Shown one piece after another: positions 17,293 through 26,068 of a DNA stretch of 64,000 nucleotides (the stretch's first letter is position 1; the number at the start of each line of letters is the position of its first letter). Source of the stretch: Fulvimarina sp039652615 (lineage in GTDB: Bacteria > Pseudomonadota > Alphaproteobacteria > Rhizobiales > Rhizobiaceae). Where the stretch lies: assembly GCF_039652615.1 (NCBI RefSeq), contig NZ_JBDJAC010000001.1, forward strand, positions 62,001 through 126,000, written 5' to 3'. Below the pieces are notes generated by a model. The model was not told where the DNA came from. It was given only the letters and a program-made list of their open reading frames with translations, and did no database searches. The position numbers were made by a program, and so were the translations under genes.

Positions 17293-18837
17293 TCACGCGA
17301 CGTCGGGCAGCGATATCTTGTCTTTCTGGCTTCCGTGCTGGGTCCTGCGCTCGGCTGCGAGGCGGGTCAAAGCTTTGAGAGTGACCGGGCGCGCCAAGAA
17401 ATATCCCTGGAACAGGTTCGCGCCGGCCTTCTTCGCGAGATCGAGTTGCTCGGCGGTCTCAATGCCCTCCGCAACGACGCTTATCTGGCAGGCATGCGCA
17501 ACATTGACGAGCGCTGTTACAAGGACGTCGCTCGCATGGCTTTCCCCGAGCTTCGAAATAAACGAGCGATCAATTTTGATCGAGTTGGCCGGATATGACT
17601 GCAGGTAGGAAAAGCCGCTGTGGCCGGCGCCGAAATCGTCAAGTGATATTTTCACTCCAATTGCTTGAAGACGCTCGATTCGGGAGCGCGCTTCGACGAT
17701 CTGGTCAAGGCCCATGCTTTCGGTGATTTCGAGCACCAGCCGGTGCGGTTCAACGCCGGTTTCCTTCAGGATTGCTTTCACCATCGGCACGAGCTCGTCC
17801 CGCTTGATTTGGCCAGGAGAGATGTTCACGCCAATCCTGAGATCCGCGAAGTCCGAAAGATCGGTGCACGCTCGGCGAAGAACCCACTCGCCGAGCTTGT
17901 CGATCAAGCGGGATTGTTCTGCGATCTCGATGAATTCGGACGGCATGATGCGCCCCCGAACAGAATGTTGCCAGCGGACCAGGGCTTCGCAGCCGATCAT
18001 GTTTTCATCGCGGTCGAAGATCGGTTGATATTCGAGCATGAGTTCATCGAGAAGGATAGCGGCGCGGAGCTCTCGCTCGACGAGTCTCACCCTCCTGGTT
18101 TCGCTGAGCATCGAAGGATCGAAGAAGCTGGCTCTTGCCCGCCCGGCTTTCTTGCTTGCGTAAAGCGCAAGGTCGGTTTGGTGCAAAAGTTCATCGGTCT
18201 TCGCTGTATTGTCGCCCACCAGGGTGATCCCGATCGATGTCGACAGTTCCAGCGTGACGCCTTGGATGCGCGCGGGATGATCGAGGTGCTTCCTGATCTC
18301 CTCCGCAACCCATTTCGCTTCACTTGAAGGGCGATCCATCACAAGCATTGCGAATTCATCGCCACCAAGACGTCCCAGAATTGCCTGGGAATCAACGGCG
18401 CGGGCCGCGTTCATCAGCTGTTTGAGCGCGAAGTCGCCGGCATCGTGACCATGCGTGTCGTTGATGACCTTGAGATTGTCGAGGTCGAAATGAAGAAGGA
18501 ATCCAAGATTGTTTTGTGCGGTCTTTAACGCCGTATCGCAGCTCTCGATGAACGCATTTCGCGTCAGGGCTCCGGTCATTGCATCGAATTGAAACGACTT
18601 GGACTGTTCGCGGATCGACGCCTGGATCTGGTTGTTCAGCTGCCCGACAAGGTTTCGCGTCACGAAGAGGAGTATGAGAAGCGACACACTCAAGGCGATC
18701 AGCCCAGACTTCTCGATCGTATCGAACTTCGAGTTGGCGGAATGCGAGAATACGAGGTCGCATAAAAGGATAAAAATGAGCGAAAACAGGACAATAACCC
18801 AGTCGAAGCGACGGGAGATGTTCGAAGTGAAGCTCAT
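17293..18837 (-). CDS. GGDEF-EAL c-di-GMP turnover protein
   Basis: A 514-residue membrane protein with two spans (about 13-31 and 43-61) and a very short segment between them, so the sensing part is small. The GGDEF domain has 'FDLDNLKVINDTHGHDAG' and an intact GGDEF (158-162). No RxxD is found at the standard 5-residue distance (RAVD is 8 away), so product inhibition is doubtful. The EAL domain has the metal-binding motifs EALVRW (284-289), EITES, 'SLDDFGAGHSGFSYLQSY', KIDRSFI and VAEGIET, so it looks able to hydrolyse c-di-GMP. Either or both activities may operate. The ATG at 18837 has AGGGGA upstream. Confidence 0.92.
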   Translation of the reverse strand: MSFTSNISRRFDWVIVLFSLIFILLCDLVFSHSANSKFDTIEKSGLIALSVSLLILLFVTRNLVGQLNNQIQASIREQSKSFQFDAMTGALTRNAFIESCDTALKTAQNNLGFLLHFDLDNLKVINDTHGHDAGDFALKQLMNAARAVDSQAILGRLGGDEFAMLVMDRPSSEAKWVAEEIRKHLDHPARIQGVTLELSTSIGITLVGDNTAKTDELLHQTDLALYASKKAGRARASFFDPSMLSETRRVRLVERELRAAILLDELMLEYQPIFDRDENMIGCEALVRWQHSVRGRIMPSEFIEIAEQSRLIDKLGEWVLRRACTDLSDFADLRIGVNISPGQIKRDELVPMVKAILKETGVEPHRLVLEITESMGLDQIVEARSRIERLQAIGVKISLDDFGAGHSGFSYLQSYPANSIKIDRSFISKLGESHASDVLVTALVNVAHACQISVVAEGIETAEQLDLAKKAGANLFQGYFLARPVTLKALTRLAAERRTQHGSQKDKISLPDVA

Positions 18838-18921
18838 CGCAGTGGTGTTCCCCTTGCGTCCGCAAAACGCATCTAGGCAATGATCATTTAAGTTTCGCTA
18901 ACAGGCGCGTTTTGTCCCCCA

Positions 18922-19821
18922 TCATCGCTTCCTCATACTGCCTTTCTGCTCCGCCAGCAGAATGCCCCCGATCACGAAAGCCAGCGCCGCGAGGTGGTAG
19001 CCGTGCAGCACTTCGCCGAGGATCAGAACGGCGAGGATCGCGCCGAAGATCGGGACCAAATTGACGAAGAGGTTTGCGCGATTGGGGCCGATGGCTTCGA
19101 CGCCCCGGATATAGAGGGATTGCGCGATCAGGGACGGGAAAATCGCCGTGTAGAGCGCGGCAGCCGCACCCTGCATGTCCGGCACGTTGGAGTATCCGAG
19201 GGCGTATTCGCCGAGCGCGAAGGGGATTGAGGCGAGGAAGGCCGCGAGCGATAGGCAGAAGATCGTCGACTGCCAGGAAAGCTTCGGCTTGACCCGGAGC
19301 GCCACCGTATAGGCGCCATAGACGAAGACGCCGATCAGCATGATGCCGTCGCCGAGATTGAGCGAGAGTGTCAGCAGGCGAGACGGATCGCCGTGGGAAG
19401 CGGTAAGGAGGACGCCGGTGAAGGTGAGCAGGAAGCCCGCGACCTGATAGCCGGTCACGCCGGAGCGAAAAATCAGGAAATTGAGAATGAAGACGACCAG
19501 CGGCATCGAGGACTGCTCGATGGTGACATTGATCGCCGTCGTGAAATTGAGCGCCGCGTAGAGCGAGGCGTTGAACATGGTGAAGCCGCAGGCGCCGAGC
19601 AGGCCAAGCGTGAGAAGGCGCGGACGGATTGCCGGCCAGTCGGCCTTCAGGTGCTTCATCGCGAAGGGCGCCATGAAGAGGGTCGCGAATGTCCAGCGAA
19701 TGAGCGTCAGGAGCATGGGCGAGACATGACCCGCGGCGAGCTTCCCAGCGATCGCATTGCCGCCCCATAACAGCATGGTGAGGGCGAGCAGAACGTAAGG
19801 ACTGGCGAGAACGCGAATCAT
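18922..19821 (-). CDS. EamA/DMT-superfamily permease
   Basis: A 299-residue inner-membrane transporter of the drug/metabolite family with about ten membrane helices in two EamA repeats ('TMLLWGGNAIAGKLAAG' opens the first, 'GVFVYGAYTVALRVKPKLS' the second). Substrates in this family are amino acids, metabolites or drugs and cannot be told from sequence. I start at MIRVLASPYV; the open frame runs 73 codons further upstream through sequence unlike a membrane protein. The start has no clear Shine-Dalgarno. It stands alone between a GGDEF-EAL gene and purA. A decayed paralogue lies at 16712-16875. Confidence 0.88.
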   Translation of the reverse strand: MIRVLASPYVLLALTMLLWGGNAIAGKLAAGHVSPMLLTLIRWTFATLFMAPFAMKHLKADWPAIRPRLLTLGLLGACGFTMFNASLYAALNFTTAINVTIEQSSMPLVVFILNFLIFRSGVTGYQVAGFLLTFTGVLLTASHGDPSRLLTLSLNLGDGIMLIGVFVYGAYTVALRVKPKLSWQSTIFCLSLAAFLASIPFALGEYALGYSNVPDMQGAAAALYTAIFPSLIAQSLYIRGVEAIGPNRANLFVNLVPIFGAILAVLILGEVLHGYHLAALAFVIGGILLAEQKGSMRKR

Positions 19822-20006
19822 GAGCCGGCTTCTGGCGAGGGTGGCGAGGGTGGTCGAAGCCTGTTTCAAAGGCCTGGGGAGCCCGCAGATGCCGCGTCGC
19901 AAGGGGGAGACAAGGCTTGTCGCGCAAATTTCACCGTCAAACAGTGAAGAATTCCAACCATTCCGTTCGCATCTGCGAGGACGGTCCTCTATAGGGCTTG
20001 ATGGCA

Positions 20007-20071
20007 AAAAGCCGTATCGATCGGCTTTTAAAGACATCACGGTCTCGCCATGTCACTTCGAAAGAGGTGAC
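20007..20071 (+). promoter_or_regulatory. purA leader with two hairpins (possible attenuator)
   Basis: AAAAGCCG (20007-20014) pairs perfectly with CGGCTTTT (20022-20029), a terminator-like hairpin with T's in its 3' arm. GTCACTTC (20052-20059) pairs with GAGGTGAC (20064-20071) around a GAAA tetraloop. Both lie in the 100 nt before purA. The first could terminate transcripts ahead of purA, or be the stem of a promoter-proximal attenuator; the second would be in the 5' UTR. No known purine riboswitch core is present. Confidence 0.45.
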
Positions 20072-20102
20072 TGGCGGTGACGAGGATCAGCAGGAGTATT
20101 CC

Positions 20103-21398
20103 ATGGCCAATGTCGTCGTCGTCGGTTCCCAGTGGGGCGACGAAGGAAAGGGCAAGATCGTCGATTGGCTGTCCGAACGGGCAGACGTCGTCGTGCGCTT
20201 CCAGGGCGGCCACAATGCCGGCCACACGCTCGTCATCGACGGGGTGTCCTACAAGCTGTCGCTCCTGCCTTCGGGCATCGTGCGCGAGGGCAAGCTCTCG
20301 GTGATCGGCAACGGCGTCGTGTTCGATCCCCATGCCTTCGTCTCCGAGAAGCGTCGGCTGGAAGGGCAGGGCGTGACGATCACGCCGAAGAATCTGCGCA
20401 TTGCCGACAACGCGGCGCTGATCCTCTCGGTGCATCGCGAGCTGGACGCCGCGCGCGAGCAGGCGGCAGCGAAAGGCATGAAGATCGGCACGACGGGGCG
20501 CGGCATCGGACCCGCCTATGAGGACAAGGTCGGACGTCGGGCGATCCGGGTCATGGATCTTGCCAATATCGAGACGCTGCCCGGCCGGATCGAGCGGCTG
20601 CTCACCCACCACAACGCGCTGCGGCGCGGGCTCGGCGAGCCGGAAATCGAGCATGCGACGATCCTGGAAGAGCTGACGAGCGTCGCGAGCGAGATCACGC
20701 CCTTTATCGATCGGGTCTGGCGTCTGCTCGACGATCGGCGCCGGGCGGGCGATCGTGTGCTATTCGAAGGCGCACAGGGCTCGCTCCTCGATATCGACCA
20801 CGGCACCTATCCGTTCGTCACCTCGTCCAACACCGTCGCGGGGCAAGCAGCTGCCGGCTCGGGTACGGGACCGGGGCAGGTGGGGTACGTGCTCGGCATC
20901 ACCAAGGCCTATACGACCCGTGTCGGCGAGGGGCCGTTTCCGAGCGAGCAGAAGAATGAGATCGGCCGGTTCCTGGGTGAGCGGGGCCGCGAATTCGGAA
21001 CCGTGACCGGGCGCGAGCGTCGGTGCGGCTGGTTTGACGCGGTTCTCGTGCGTCAGGCTGTGGCGATCAACGGGTTGTCCGGGCTGGCGCTGACGAAGCT
21101 CGACGTTCTGGATGGGCTGGAAGAGATCAAGGTCGTGACGGCCTATCGGCTGAACGGGGAAGTGATCGACTACCTGCCGGCAAGTCTAGCCGATCAGGAA
21201 GCCTTGGAGCCGATCTACGAGACCTTCCCGGGCTGGAGCGAAACCACGGCAGGTGCGCGCCGCTGGAGCGATCTACCGGCGCAGGCCGTGAAGTATGTTC
21301 GGCATATCGAAGAGCTGGTTTCGGCACCGATCGCTCTTCTTTCGACGTCCCCGGAGCGGGACGACACGATACTTGTTCGCGATCCGTTTCAGGACTAG
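20103..21398 (+). CDS. purA: adenylosuccinate synthetase PurA
   Basis: A 431-residue GTP-dependent enzyme joining IMP and aspartate to adenylosuccinate in AMP synthesis. Motifs: P-loop-like GDEGKGK (12-18), 'GGHNAGHTLVIDG' (IMP and His catalysis), 'GTTGRGIGPAYEDK', 'FEGAQGSLLDIDHGTYP' and 'TGRERRCGW'. The ATG (MANVVVVGSQWG) has a strong AGGAG site; 35 upstream codons stay open but are non-family sequence and overlap the hairpin leader. The next gene (unknown membrane protein) begins 50 nt later on the same strand. Confidence 0.96.
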   Translation: MANVVVVGSQWGDEGKGKIVDWLSERADVVVRFQGGHNAGHTLVIDGVSYKLSLLPSGIVREGKLSVIGNGVVFDPHAFVSEKRRLEGQGVTITPKNLRIADNAALILSVHRELDAAREQAAAKGMKIGTTGRGIGPAYEDKVGRRAIRVMDLANIETLPGRIERLLTHHNALRRGLGEPEIEHATILEELTSVASEITPFIDRVWRLLDDRRRAGDRVLFEGAQGSLLDIDHGTYPFVTSSNTVAGQAAAGSGTGPGQVGYVLGITKAYTTRVGEGPFPSEQKNEIGRFLGERGREFGTVTGRERRCGWFDAVLVRQAVAINGLSGLALTKLDVLDGLEEIKVVTAYRLNGEVIDYLPASLADQEALEPIYETFPGWSETTAGARRWSDLPAQAVKYVRHIEELVSAPIALLSTSPERDDTILVRDPFQD

Positions 21399-21448
21399 AG
21401 TTCCGGCGGATCAATTCTGGCTTTGTTAGAACTGGGTAATAGCGTTTC

Positions 21449-23341
21449 ATGGCTGACTTGAGCGGCGTACTTCGCAAGACGATCGACGGTCTTCCGCGAT
21501 CGACGCCGGACATGCGCTCGCGCGTCTACGAAAAGGCACGCGCGGCGATCCAGCGCCAGATCCAGGCGGCAAATCCGCCTCTCAGCGAAGATGTCGCCGC
21601 TGCCCGGCTGCACGCTCTCGAAGACGCCATCCATCGGACCGAGCAGCATTATCTCGACATCGAGAATGGCGGTCCGGCTGAGGAGCCAGCCGCCGAGGCG
21701 GCGGCTGCGCAACCACCGCAGGTCGAGGAACCGACCGAAGAGCCGGACGCTGCGCCAGAGCCAGATCATAATTTGTCTCCGGCCGAAGAAGAGCGGCAGG
21801 AGCAGGTGGTCGAGGATCGTCTGGAAGAGGCTCCGCTCGAGCCGGTGCGGGGACACTACGAGCCGGAAGCCGCCGAAGAGCCTCACGCCGATCACCAGGA
21901 AGCGGTTCATTCTTCTTGGGGGGCCTCACCCGTCTCCGACGAGCCAGGCGACGATTCGTCCGCTGAAGATGACGACGAGGCATCTCGGCCCTATGGTGAT
22001 GCGGGCAACTCAAGCTCAAGCTCCTATGGCGAAACCGGCGGAGCCTATCGCGACGGTCGATCCGACGCGGCGCTACCCGCCGCGGGTGGCGTGGCTGCGG
22101 CGCAGGCCGACTATTCCCACGACGACCTGCACGAGGACGAACGCACCACTGGCGACGACGATTTCCATCTCGACCGGCAGGGCTCGTATGATCGCGACGA
22201 CGATGGCTCCGTCTCGATTCCGGAGGCCGATGTCTCCGCGCCAGCCTATGTGCCGAAATCCCAGGAGCGCCACAGCCAGCGCGGCGGTGCTCTCGTCGGA
22301 ATTCTCTCGCTGGTCGTCATCCTCGGCGGGCTGGGCGCTGCCGCCTGGTTCTACGGAGACGACATCTCCAACGCGATCCTCGGCGAGGATCAGCCGATCG
22401 TCGCTACCAATCCGCAAGATGGTCTAGCAGAGGGCGACGGCGATCAGGCAACTGCCGGTGATGGCACGGAGACAGCCGGGGCAGACGGGCAATCCAATGC
22501 AGGCACCGGTACAGAGGGTACGGGGACGACCCGGGACTACACCCAGCGCCTGCTGCCCGACGGCTCCGAGGTCGACGAAGGCCCGGCAGAACGCCAGCCG
22601 AACCAGTTCGGCGAAGGCACCGATGTCGCAGCCGCGACACCCGCCGAGGAACCGGGGAGCGATGGAACCTCGCCGACACTGTCGAGCGAGATTGGTCGTG
22701 ATCCCGAGATCGTCGGCGGTCAGCCGGCTGACGGTGCGGATGCCGAGAATTCGGACACAGCGGCGGCCGATACGGGTGAGAATGCCGGGGTTCCTGTCGC
22801 GCAGCGGGCGGTTTTCTATCAGGAACGCACCGGTGATCAGCCTGGAACGCAGCAGACCGGCAATGCCGTCTGGTCCCTCGTCGAGGAGCCGCCGATCGAG
22901 GGCCAGCCGCCTGAGCCTGCGATCCGGGCCGTTGCGGAAATCCCGGACGAAGATCTGACCATGACAATGACGATCCGGCGGAATGCCGATCCGACCCTGC
23001 CGGCGAGCCATGTCATCGAGCTTCTGTTCGACACGCCGGAAAATTTTGCGGGCGGAAATGTTGCCACCGTTCAGCGGCTCGCGCTCAAGAAGACCGAGCA
23101 GGCGCGCGGAGAGCCGTTGATCGGCGTTGCGGGAAAAATCTCGGACGGCTTCTTCATCATCGCGCTCAATAACCTCGATCAGGCGGTGGAGAACAATCTC
23201 GCATTGCTCGAAAGCCAGCAGTGGATCGATATCCCGATCGCCTACGCGACTGGACGCCGTGCCCTGATCTCGATCGAAAAGGGCGTGCCGGGCGACCGCG
23301 TCTTCAAGCAAGCGATCGCCGCATGGGATGGCAAGAGCTGA
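21449..23341 (+). CDS. acidic single-span membrane protein of unknown function
   Basis: A 630-residue protein with an unusual layout. There is a short N-terminal helical segment (1-70, 'RVYEKARAAIQRQIQAAN'), then about 210 residues of low-complexity acidic Glu/Asp/Pro/Ala sequence, one transmembrane helix (about 281-302, 'ILSLVVILGGLGAAAWF'), a second disordered acidic stretch (about 310-450), and a folded C-terminal domain of about 160 residues. That domain starts near 'RAVFYQERTG' and contains 'TMTIRRNADPTLPASHVIEL'. With the N-terminus inside the cell, the folded domain would be periplasmic. I do not recognise the family. It follows purA by 50 nt and may be co-transcribed. The low-complexity part is like the flexible linkers of envelope or polarity proteins. 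Confidence 0.8.
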   Translation: MADLSGVLRKTIDGLPRSTPDMRSRVYEKARAAIQRQIQAANPPLSEDVAAARLHALEDAIHRTEQHYLDIENGGPAEEPAAEAAAAQPPQVEEPTEEPDAAPEPDHNLSPAEEERQEQVVEDRLEEAPLEPVRGHYEPEAAEEPHADHQEAVHSSWGASPVSDEPGDDSSAEDDDEASRPYGDAGNSSSSSYGETGGAYRDGRSDAALPAAGGVAAAQADYSHDDLHEDERTTGDDDFHLDRQGSYDRDDDGSVSIPEADVSAPAYVPKSQERHSQRGGALVGILSLVVILGGLGAAAWFYGDDISNAILGEDQPIVATNPQDGLAEGDGDQATAGDGTETAGADGQSNAGTGTEGTGTTRDYTQRLLPDGSEVDEGPAERQPNQFGEGTDVAAATPAEEPGSDGTSPTLSSEIGRDPEIVGGQPADGADAENSDTAAADTGENAGVPVAQRAVFYQERTGDQPGTQQTGNAVWSLVEEPPIEGQPPEPAIRAVAEIPDEDLTMTMTIRRNADPTLPASHVIELLFDTPENFAGGNVATVQRLALKKTEQARGEPLIGVAGKISDGFFIIALNNLDQAVENNLALLESQQWIDIPIAYATGRRALISIEKGVPGDRVFKQAIAAWDGKS

Positions 23342-23349
23342 TCGGCGAG

Positions 23350-23389
23350 TAAGGCGTGGCCTCTCTTCGATAAAGAGCGCTACGCCTTA
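23350..23389 (+). terminator. hairpin between convergent genes
   Basis: TAAGGCGT (23350-23357) pairs with ACGCCTTA (23382-23389), extended inward by CTCT/AGAG. It begins 8 nt after the stop of the membrane-protein gene and overlaps the last codons of nadE on the other strand. There is no T-run, so termination is uncertain. Confidence 0.4.
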
Positions 23390-25458
23390 CGTCCAAGGGC
23401 TTCGCGCAGTTCCGCGATCCAGAGATCGGCGCGTCCGTCAGAAGGCGCGCGCCAGTCGCCGCGCGGCGACAGGCTCCCGCCAGCCGAGACCTTCGGCCCG
23501 TTGGGCAGGGCCGAGCGCTTGAACTGGGAGGTCTGGAAGAAGCGGAACAGGAACTTCTCCAGCCAGTTCGCGATCGTATCCAGATCGTATTCGTTCTTCT
23601 TTGCCTCCGGAAAGCCGATCGGCCAGCGTCCGTCCGTGGTGGATCGCCAGGCATGATGAGCGAGGAATGCGACCTTCGACGGTGGCAGGCCGTAGCGGAG
23701 CGTGTGAAAGAGGAAGAAGTCGTTGAGCTCGTAAGGGCCGATCTTCTCTTCCGTGCTTTGAAGCCCGCCCGGCGCATCCTGCGGAACGAGCTCCGGGGAA
23801 ATCTCTGTGTCGAGGATCGCGTCCAGAACGGTATCGGTCACCGGATCGAACTGGCCTGACGTGACGCACCAGCGGATGAGATACTGGATCAGCGTCTTGG
23901 GCACGCCGGTATTCACTGCATAATGGCTCATCTGATCGCCGACGCCATAGGTGCACCAGCCAAGGGCGAGCTCCGACAGATCGCCCGTGCCGATCACGAA
24001 GCCGCCGCGCTGGTTGGCAAGTCGGAAGAGATAGTCCGTCCGCAGACCCGCCTGCACATTCTCGAAGGTGATGTCGTAGACCGGCTCACCCTCGGAAAAG
24101 GGATGCCCCATATCGGCAAGAAGCTGGCGGGCGGCAGGCCGGATATCGATCTCTTCCGCCGCAATGCTCATGGCGCGCATGAGGGCCCAGGCGTTCGACT
24201 TCGTCGAATCCCCCGTCGCAAAGCCCGGCATGGTGAAGCCGAGGATGTTATCGCGCGAAATTCCCATCCGGTCGCAGGCCTTGGCGGCGACGATGAGGGC
24301 GTGGGTCGAATCGAGACCGCCGGAAATGCCGATCACCATCGTCTCGCCGGGCGTTGCCTTGTAACGGGTAATCAGCCCTTCAACCTGAATGTTGAAGGCT
24401 TCAAAGCAATCGAGATCGAGCTTGTCCGCATCGTTCGGAACAAAGGGGAAGCGACGGATGGCGCGTTTCAGATCGGTGACCGTGCCGGCGGGACGGTGAT
24501 CGAAGCCGATCGTGCGGAAGCTGCGTTCCGGATGTCCGCGCTGCACGGCCGCATCCCGGAATGTGGGCATGCGCAGACGCTCCTCGCGGATGCGCCCCGT
24601 GTCGATATCGCACAAGACGAGGGCGTTCTCGTGGGAGAAGCGCTCCGATTCCGCCATGAGGTCGCCGAGCTCGTAGATGCCGCTCTGGCCGTCCCAGGCG
24701 ACGTCTGTTGTGCTCTCGCCATGGCCGGCGGCCGAGTAGATATAGGCCGCTAGGCAGCGCATGGACTGCGACGCCGAGAGAAGGTCGCGGTCGCGGCTTT
24801 TGCCGATCGTGATGTTGGAGGCGGACAGGTTGCAGAGGATCGTGCCGCCGGCGAGGGCGCCGTCGATCGAAGGCGGAAACGGGCTCCAATAGTCCTCGCA
24901 GATCTCCACGTGGACGACGAAGCCGGGCATGTTCTCGGCGGCAAACAGCAGGTCCGGGCCGAAGGGAATGTCCTTGCCGCCGAGGCGGATTGTCATACTC
25001 TCGGTACCGGCCCCCGAGGCGAACCAGCGCTTTTCGTAATATTCGCGGTAATTCGGCAGATAGGTCTTCGGGACGACGCCGAGAATTTCGCCGCGATGAA
25101 GAACGACGGCCGTGTTGTAGAGGCTGCCGTTTCGCTCCAGCACCGCACCGACGAGGAGCATTGGAGCCAGATCGCGGGTCGATGCGGCGAGCGCTTCGAT
25201 CTCCCGCGCTGTCCTTTCGAAGAGTGCGGTCTGAAGGTGCAGGTCGTCGTTTGCATAGCCGGAAAGGCAGAGCTCGGGATAGACGACGAGATCGGCGCCG
25301 GCCTCAGTGGCTTCCCGCGCCTGCGCCAGAATTGCCTTTGCATTATAGGCGGGGTCGGCATTGCGAACGGTCGGCGTTGCGGCCGCCACGCGCACGAAAC
25401 CGTGGCTATGGATATCGAAAAAGGCACCTGGAACGGCGCTGGTCTGCATTTCGGTCAT
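23380..25458 (-). CDS. nadE: glutamine-dependent NAD+ synthetase NadE
   Basis: A 692-residue two-domain enzyme making NAD+ from nicotinic acid adenine dinucleotide, ATP and glutamine. The N-terminal carbon-nitrogen hydrolase domain has the triad Glu62 (YPELCLSGY), Lys131 (VVPKTYLPNY) and Cys187 (VEICEDYW) and releases ammonia. The C-terminal synthetase has the PP-loop ISGGLDST and 'FTMPGFATGDSTKSNAW'. Length and layout match the large actinobacterial/alphaproteobacterial NadE. The start is uncertain: ATG codons at 25491, 25458 and 25449 are in frame. I take 25458, which fits homologue length. No neighbour shares its pathway. Confidence 0.92.
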   Translation of the reverse strand: MTEMQTSAVPGAFFDIHSHGFVRVAAATPTVRNADPAYNAKAILAQAREATEAGADLVVYPELCLSGYANDDLHLQTALFERTAREIEALAASTRDLAPMLLVGAVLERNGSLYNTAVVLHRGEILGVVPKTYLPNYREYYEKRWFASGAGTESMTIRLGGKDIPFGPDLLFAAENMPGFVVHVEICEDYWSPFPPSIDGALAGGTILCNLSASNITIGKSRDRDLLSASQSMRCLAAYIYSAAGHGESTTDVAWDGQSGIYELGDLMAESERFSHENALVLCDIDTGRIREERLRMPTFRDAAVQRGHPERSFRTIGFDHRPAGTVTDLKRAIRRFPFVPNDADKLDLDCFEAFNIQVEGLITRYKATPGETMVIGISGGLDSTHALIVAAKACDRMGISRDNILGFTMPGFATGDSTKSNAWALMRAMSIAAEEIDIRPAARQLLADMGHPFSEGEPVYDITFENVQAGLRTDYLFRLANQRGGFVIGTGDLSELALGWCTYGVGDQMSHYAVNTGVPKTLIQYLIRWCVTSGQFDPVTDTVLDAILDTEISPELVPQDAPGGLQSTEEKIGPYELNDFFLFHTLRYGLPPSKVAFLAHHAWRSTTDGRWPIGFPEAKKNEYDLDTIANWLEKFLFRFFQTSQFKRSALPNGPKVSAGGSLSPRGDWRAPSDGRADLWIAELREALGRKA

Positions 25459-25601
25459 GCCTGCCGGCCGAGCCCCCGCGAATTGGATCATCGCAGCGGA
25501 TATAGCAGTACCAATGCAAATCTGCGAAGGCAGGAGCGGTTGTGTTCACGCGAAACTCTGTCAGCCTTAACGGGCATGGCAGCGGCAAGGGGCGATTTCA
25601 C

Positions 25602-26057
25602 ATGGCGATGCGCGACAAGTTTCCCGATCTTCCGCCAATCTGGGCGACCGGCTTCTTCGCCGCCGAATGGGTGGCGGCAACCATTCTCCCGGTCGTCAGT
25701 TTCGGCGCACCGGTAACGGCCGCGTTCGGTGCTGTCTTCGCCGTCGCCGGCTTCGTGATCGCCATCTGGGCGGCAGTCTGGTTCGGGCGGAAAAAGACCG
25801 GGATCGAGCCGGGCGATAAACCGACCGCGCTGATCGTGGAGGGGCCTTTCCGGATCAATCGCAACCCGATCTATACGGGCATGGCCCTCGTGCTCCTTGG
25901 TGTCGCACTCTGGCTCGGGGCGCTGAGTTCAGTGCTGATCGCGCTGGCCTTCCCGTTCGTGATCACGGCGCGCTTCATCCGCGACGAGGAAGCAGGGCTG
26001 CGTAAGGCATTTGGCGCAGAGGCGGAGCGGTATTTCGCGAAAACGCGGCGCTGGTAA
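25602..26057 (+). CDS. isoprenylcysteine carboxyl methyltransferase-like membrane protein
   Basis: A 151-residue inner-membrane protein with about four helices. The conserved block 'LIVEGPFRINRNPIYTGM' followed by 'FVITARFIRDEEAGLRKAFG' and a final 'YFAKTRRW' is the SAM-binding and catalytic end of the ICMT/PEMT-like family. Bacterial members methylate lipid-linked or unknown substrates. The start MAMRDKF has AAGGGG upstream; an earlier in-frame ATG 20 codons upstream lacks one. It lies divergent from nadE and convergent to chrA, so it is probably a single-gene unit. Confidence 0.85.
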   Translation: MAMRDKFPDLPPIWATGFFAAEWVAATILPVVSFGAPVTAAFGAVFAVAGFVIAIWAAVWFGRKKTGIEPGDKPTALIVEGPFRINRNPIYTGMALVLLGVALWLGALSSVLIALAFPFVITARFIRDEEAGLRKAFGAEAERYFAKTRRW

Positions 26058-26068
26058 TCGGCAAATCG

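Noticed and set aside
17155..17598. 147-codon plus frame at the end of the GGDEF-EAL gene
   Set aside because: Most of it is antisense to the well-conserved EAL domain; it has no ribosome-binding site or family.
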